DNA from: Parabacteroides faecis
GTDB taxonomy: Bacteria; Bacteroidota; Bacteroidia; Bacteroidales; Tannerellaceae
Length of the DNA: 64,000 bases
Reading direction: 5' to 3'
Assembly: GCF_014647375.1 (NCBI RefSeq)
Contig: NZ_BMPB01000011.1
Coordinates: 62,001-126,000, forward strand
Position 1 is the first letter of the stretch, and each line of letters begins with the position of its first letter. Shown here one piece after another: positions 59,915 to 64,000 of this stretch. The notes under the pieces were generated by a model. That model was not told the DNA's origin and searched no databases. It was given only the letters and a program-made list of their open reading frames with translations. The translations under genes and the position numbers were made by a program.

Positions 59915-60508
59915 ATGCCGGAAATAAAAGAAGACATAGTTACACGTATAAACGAAGGAGATATGAAAGCCTTTGAGGTGTTGTATTCGACTTGCTATGT
60001 CTATCTTTGTGCAGTGGCTACCAAATATATATTTAACGCCGAAGCATCCCGCGAAGTAGTAAATGATGTATTTATAAATGTGTGGAATAATCGTTCCACA
60101 CTAACATATCCGGTACGGGCTTACCTGATACGTGCCGTACAGAATCGATGCCTTAACCATCTTCGCCAGCAACGTCTTCAAATGGTTTCCATGTCGGATG
60201 TGCAGGAGCATTTGTTGACTATTCAGGAACAACAGATCGGCGAAGAGTCCCATCCTTTAGCTTATCTGGAGAATAAGGAATTTGAAGAACGGATTTATTC
60301 AGCGGTAAATCAGTTACCGGATAAATGCCGTGATATCTTCGTGCAATATCTCTATCATAATAAATCGTATGATGAAATTGCCGAATGTAATCATATCAGT
60401 CCTAGTACGGTCAGGGTACAGATCAAGATCGGATTATCAAAGTTAAAGACACTTCTGGGTGATTATTACCCTCTGTTCTTGCTTATTTTTAATTTTTCTC
60501 AAAAATAA
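59915..60508 (+). CDS. ECF-type RNA polymerase sigma factor of a SusCD locus
   Basis: 197 residues. Sigma region 2 lies at about 20-85 (FEVLYSTCYVYLCAVATKYI, VVNDVFINVWNNR) and region 4 at about 130-185 (VNQLPDKCRDIFVQYLYHNKSYDEIAE, then SPSTVRVQIKIGLSKLK). It belongs to the Bacteroidetes group paired with FecR anti-sigma factors; the FecR gene follows after 79 bases and the target SusC after that. Activated when the STN domain of the SusC signals that substrate is bound. Confidence 0.93.
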   Translation: MPEIKEDIVTRINEGDMKAFEVLYSTCYVYLCAVATKYIFNAEASREVVNDVFINVWNNRSTLTYPVRAYLIRAVQNRCLNHLRQQRLQMVSMSDVQEHLLTIQEQQIGEESHPLAYLENKEFEERIYSAVNQLPDKCRDIFVQYLYHNKSYDEIAECNHISPSTVRVQIKIGLSKLKTLLGDYYPLFLLIFNFSQK

Positions 60509-60587
60509 ATGCTTTTCTTTTAAACGCAATCTCCAAAATGCGTGTATATAATGAAAACCGGGTGGATTAACACGGTTGTAATTATAT

Positions 60588-61616
60588 ATGAATACAGAAG
60601 AAAAACATATTGAAAATCTACTACTGGACTATTTCGCCGGTGAACTGTCTGAAACCGAAGAAAAGGAATTGTTGCTTTGGCTCGAAGCCGATGAAGCAAA
60701 TAAGGGAAAATTTTCAGAAATGGCCGACTGGTGGGCTATTGCACATGTACCTCTGTTCAAGTCGAATATGAAATCCGATTTCCGGGATCACTTCGGGGAT
60801 CTGACCGGAAAAACTCTCCCGATAAAAGAACACAGATTATTTAACTGGCGCATCTGGGGAAAGGTGGCTGTTTCCGTATTGCTGGTTGTGGCAATAAGTA
60901 CGACATCTTATTATGCCGGAAAAAGTGACCGGAAACCGAAAAGGGAACAGATAGCCTGGTTTGAAACGGTTACTCCTGCGGGCTCTCAATCGAAAGTCAT
61001 CTTACCGGATCATTCGGTTGTGTGGGTGAATGCCGGATCTTCCTTGAAATATAACATAGACTTTACGAAGCAGAACAGGGAAGTATTGCTGACCGGTGAG
61101 GCTTATTTTGAGGTGGCAAAAGACTCTTTGCGTCCTTTTGTCGTGAAGTCCGGGAAACTGGATATCAGAGTGCTGGGAACCTGTTTTAACGTCAAGGCCT
61201 ATGATAATGAGGAAACGATAGATGTAGCGCTGGTTTCCGGAAAGGTAAATGTTCATCTGGACGATGATAATAAGGAAGAGAAGGCTAAAGATATCGTTCT
61301 GGTTCCGAATCGGATGATCAGTTATAATAAAGAGACGAGTCAGGTTAAAATGTCGAAAGTGGATGGTGCTTCTATTTATGCCTGGACCAATGGCCGGATC
61401 GAGTTCGATAAACAGCCTTTCGACCGGATAGCGAGAGATCTGGAAAGAAAGTTCAATGTACAGATCCGTATCAATAGTAAGTCTTTACATAAGGAAATAT
61501 TTTCGGGTAGTTTCTCCGCTGATCAGACGCTGGATTATATACTCCGGGAAGTCGATGTGGAGAAGAAATATACCTGGAAACAGATCGGTAACGAATTTAT
61601 AATAGAAGACAAATGA
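60588..61616 (+). CDS. FecR-family anti-sigma factor
   Basis: 342 residues. Residues 1-85 are the cytoplasmic sigma-binding part (NLLLDYFAGELSETEEKELLLWLEAD), a membrane segment lies at about 88-107 (VAVSVLLVVAISTTSYYAG), and the periplasmic part has the FecR domain (TPAGSQSKVILPDHSVVWVNAGSSLKY, EAYFEVAKDSLRPFVVKSGKLDIRVLGTCFNV) and a C-terminal domain (GRIEFDKQPFDRIARDLERKFNVQIRI) that contacts the STN domain. It relays the signal from the adjacent SusC to the ECF sigma factor. Confidence 0.95.
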   Translation: MNTEEKHIENLLLDYFAGELSETEEKELLLWLEADEANKGKFSEMADWWAIAHVPLFKSNMKSDFRDHFGDLTGKTLPIKEHRLFNWRIWGKVAVSVLLVVAISTTSYYAGKSDRKPKREQIAWFETVTPAGSQSKVILPDHSVVWVNAGSSLKYNIDFTKQNREVLLTGEAYFEVAKDSLRPFVVKSGKLDIRVLGTCFNVKAYDNEETIDVALVSGKVNVHLDDDNKEEKAKDIVLVPNRMISYNKETSQVKMSKVDGASIYAWTNGRIEFDKQPFDRIARDLERKFNVQIRINSKSLHKEIFSGSFSADQTLDYILREVDVEKKYTWKQIGNEFIIEDK

Positions 61617-61688
61617 GATTTTAATCTAATTCGAATATAATTACTTACAGAGAACAACTAATCATAATTTAAATCTAACATTTTAGAA

Positions 61689-64000
61689 ATGAACTATCTA
61701 AAAAAGACCGGGAAGCTAATGGCTACAGCATGTATGATCGCTGGTTTACCTTTAGTATCCGGAGCCGCTTCTGCGTCAAAATTACAGACTCATGTCATGT
61801 CTGTCCAGATGGAAAGTGCAAGTTTAAAAGAACTGTTCGAACTGATAGAACAGAAGTTCGATTACACTTTCCTTATCCGTAACAACGATATCGACCTGAA
61901 CGAGCGGGTTTCTCTTGATATGAGGAATCGGTCGGTCGAAGAAATCCTAAGGATTGCATTGAAAAATCAGCATGCTGATTTTATTGTAAACGACAACCGA
62001 ATTGTCGTTTACAAGGTTAATTCTAAACCAGAATCGATTAAATCTTTTGAAAAACAGGTTACTCAGCAAGAGATAAAAATAACTGGTACTGTTTATGATG
62101 CAGTTACAGGCGACCCTGTTATCGGTGCTAATGTTATCGTGAAAGGTACTACGAACGGTACTAGTACGGATTTTGATGGTAATTTTACAATGGAAGCTCC
62201 GGCAGGCGCCACATTGGTAGTCTCTTATATCGGTTATTTGCCGATAGAGGTAAAGGCGGCAAGCGAGATGAAGATCAAAATCAAGGAAGATACCCAGAAC
62301 CTTGATGAAGTGGTAGTAGTGGGGTATACGGTTCAGAAGAAAGAGAGTCTGACAGGTGCCATGCAGGTAATCAGCAATGAAAAACTGATGGACTCGACTT
62401 CCCCTACGGTAGAAAACCTGTTGTCGGGCAAGGCTCCTGGTGTATATGTAACTACCGGTGGAGGACAACCGGGTGCTGCGGGTAAAGTTGTGATCCGTGG
62501 TAAATCAACAGTAAACGGTAGTACAGATCCGTTGTGGATTGTAGATGGAGTAATCGTTGGTAGTAGTGCCGGGAGTTTGAACCCTGCCGATATAGAGTCG
62601 ATGTCCATTTTGAAAGATGCGGCTTCGACCGCTATCTATGGTTCGCAAGGAGCAAATGGTGTAATCGTTGTAACAACCAAAAAAGGTAAGACAGGTAAGG
62701 CTACGATCAACGCTTCCGTAAAACTGGGTGTCAACCAGTTGCACCGTGGTAATCTGGATATGATGAATGGTGCTGAATTATATGATTATTATGATTCATT
62801 TGCCAATAAAGGAGCTATTCCTTCTTACTTTACTCCGGATTTGCGCGACCGCAATTTTGACTGGTGGAAAGAAGGTACGCATCTGGGACTGGCACAGGAT
62901 TATAATCTGTCGGTATCCGGTGGTTCCGAAAATATCAAGACCTATGCTTCGATCGGTGTTTATGATGAGGATGGTGCCGTAAAGGGATATGACTATACTC
63001 GTTATAATCTGCGTTTCAATGTTGATTACAAGGCTACGGACTGGTTGACCATCAAACCGAAGGTATGGGCTACCCGTAGCGATATCATGGACCAGCAGCA
63101 TGATATCAGTTCGATCATGTATGTGGATTTCCCCTGGGACTCACCATACGATGAAAATGGCGAACTGATACAGCAATACAAACCGACGAACTGGATTAAT
63201 AGTGATGCTACAAACTATTTGTATGACAACCAGTGGAACTACGAAAAGAAAACATCCTATGAGTTCATGGGTAACTTCGACTTCGATATCAAGTTAACTG
63301 ACTGGTTGACTTTCGCTTCCGTTAACAACTATAAATACGGAAGTACGGCTTTGAAGAATTATAAAGATCCACGTTCGCAGGGTGGTAAGGCTGATAAGGG
63401 CTTGTTGCAGGATAAGACTACTTCCTATTATCGTGTCTACAGTAACCAGTTGCTCCGTTTCAATAAGGTGTTCGACAAACATTCCGTGAATGCGATCCTG
63501 GCTTATGAATGGAATACCTATACACAGGAAATAAAAGATCAGACAGCTGCCAGCTTCGCCCCCGGTTTCTCTGTGGCGGATGTGGCGGTAACTCCTAAAA
63601 AGACCAAAGGTAGCCAGAGCGAATGGGCTGTACAATCTTATTTGTTCAATGCTAACTATGCTTATGATAACCGTTATCTGTTGTCATTCTCTTTCCGTCG
63701 CGACGGAGCTTCAAACTTTGGACAGAATGCCAAATATGGTAATTTCTTCTCTATCAGCGGTGGTTGGAATATTCATCAGGAAGAGTTTTTCAAGGCATCC
63801 GATTGGGTACAGCAATTGAAGTTGCGTGCCAGCTACGGTTCGGTAGGTAACCGTCCGACACAGTTATATCCTCAGTACACCTTATATAACCTGGGGTCAG
63901 GATACAATGGCGATCCGGGTGCTTATATCTATCAGGTGAAAAATGATGATCTTACCTGGGAAAAAACATACACGGCCGGCGTAGGTATCGATGCGATCCT
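61689..64000 (+). CDS. SusC/RagA-family TonB-linked outer membrane protein with STN domain, 5' part
   Basis: The ATG at 61689 opens a frame that continues past the end of the window (about 770 codons visible). Signal peptide residues 1-28; STN domain at about 35-105 (SLKELFELIEQKFDYTFLIR, RSVEEILRIALKN); carboxypeptidase-regulatory-like domain at about 127-205 (ITGTVYDAVTGDPVIGANVI, GNFTMEAPAGATLVVSYIGY); plug domain from about 206 (LDEVVVVGY) through APGVYVTTGGG and STAIYGSQGANGVIVVTTKKG; then barrel strands. The STN domain fits the ECF sigma/FecR pair upstream, so transcription is under transmembrane signalling control. Different gene from the SusC tail at the window start. Confidence 0.95.
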   Translation, partial: MNYLKKTGKLMATACMIAGLPLVSGAASASKLQTHVMSVQMESASLKELFELIEQKFDYTFLIRNNDIDLNERVSLDMRNRSVEEILRIALKNQHADFIVNDNRIVVYKVNSKPESIKSFEKQVTQQEIKITGTVYDAVTGDPVIGANVIVKGTTNGTSTDFDGNFTMEAPAGATLVVSYIGYLPIEVKAASEMKIKIKEDTQNLDEVVVVGYTVQKKESLTGAMQVISNEKLMDSTSPTVENLLSGKAPGVYVTTGGGQPGAAGKVVIRGKSTVNGSTDPLWIVDGVIVGSSAGSLNPADIESMSILKDAASTAIYGSQGANGVIVVTTKKGKTGKATINASVKLGVNQLHRGNLDMMNGAELYDYYDSFANKGAIPSYFTPDLRDRNFDWWKEGTHLGLAQDYNLSVSGGSENIKTYASIGVYDEDGAVKGYDYTRYNLRFNVDYKATDWLTIKPKVWATRSDIMDQQHDISSIMYVDFPWDSPYDENGELIQQYKPTNWINSDATNYLYDNQWNYEKKTSYEFMGNFDFDIKLTDWLTFASVNNYKYGSTALKNYKDPRSQGGKADKGLLQDKTTSYYRVYSNQLLRFNKVFDKHSVNAILAYEWNTYTQEIKDQTAASFAPGFSVADVAVTPKKTKGSQSEWAVQSYLFNANYAYDNRYLLSFSFRRDGASNFGQNAKYGNFFSISGGWNIHQEEFFKASDWVQQLKLRASYGSVGNRPTQLYPQYTLYNLGSGYNGDPGAYIYQVKNDDLTWEKTYTAGVGIDAI

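Overview
The window looks like a chromosome segment of a gut Bacteroidales, most likely Parabacteroides or a close relative. The evidence is the SusC/SusD pairs, serine-type sulfatases, an ECF sigma/FecR/SusC cassette, lipoproteins with Bacteroidetes-style lipoboxes, the absence of Shine-Dalgarno sequences, and promoters of the Bacteroidetes type (-33 TTTG, -7 TAnnTTTG). The genus is an inference from gene content only.

Layout. 1-8558: end of a polysaccharide utilization locus (SusC tail, SusD, two sulfatases, a secreted alpha/beta-hydrolase). 8559-14590: a repeat-rich spacer, then four secreted proteins ending in TonB C-terminal domains. Three are close paralogous lipoproteins with an unusual architecture; the fourth carries two TonB_C domains. 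14727-18757 (minus strand): aromatic amino acid operon (pheA, aminotransferase, DAHP synthase-chorismate mutase, tyrA), preceded by a promoter, a 24-codon Phe/Tyr-rich leader peptide and a terminator/antiterminator, which together form a classical attenuator. 18858-20572: divergent oxyR and dps with an OxyR-type operator between them. 20785-20970: an inverted-repeat-bounded 118-bp segment carrying a consensus promoter that points away from the downstream capsule genes, i.e. a probable phase-variable promoter read in the OFF state. 21027-35465: a Wzx/Wzy-type capsule or exopolysaccharide operon (WecA-type initiating transferase, ManNAcA synthesis by WecB/WecC, pyruvyl transferase, five glycosyltransferases, heparinase-like protein), strikingly AT-rich in the middle. 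35486-38490: a patch of small and decayed genes (truncated nucleotidyltransferase, broken glucosaminidase, HU-like protein, DUF4248-like protein, HTH protein). 38472-46076: export and surface genes (Wzi, Wza, Wzc, beta-barrel-like protein, repeat lipoprotein). 46103-52186: helicase with HA repeats, an AT-rich orphan, a creD operon and an internally deleted RhuM gene. 52471-55948: agmatine-to-putrescine genes joined to PABA synthesis genes. 55994-59851: small winged-helix protein, RecQ and a DEAD-box RNA helicase. 59915-64000: ECF sigma factor, FecR anti-sigma factor and the beginning of another SusC, the start of a second utilization locus.

The two strongest non-gene signals are the Phe/Tyr attenuator at 18614-18813 and the invertible promoter at 20785-20970. 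The strongest protein-level novelty is the family of prodomain-like/Ig-like/TonB_C lipoproteins at 8864-14590. No tRNA, rRNA, CRISPR array or intact insertion sequence was seen.
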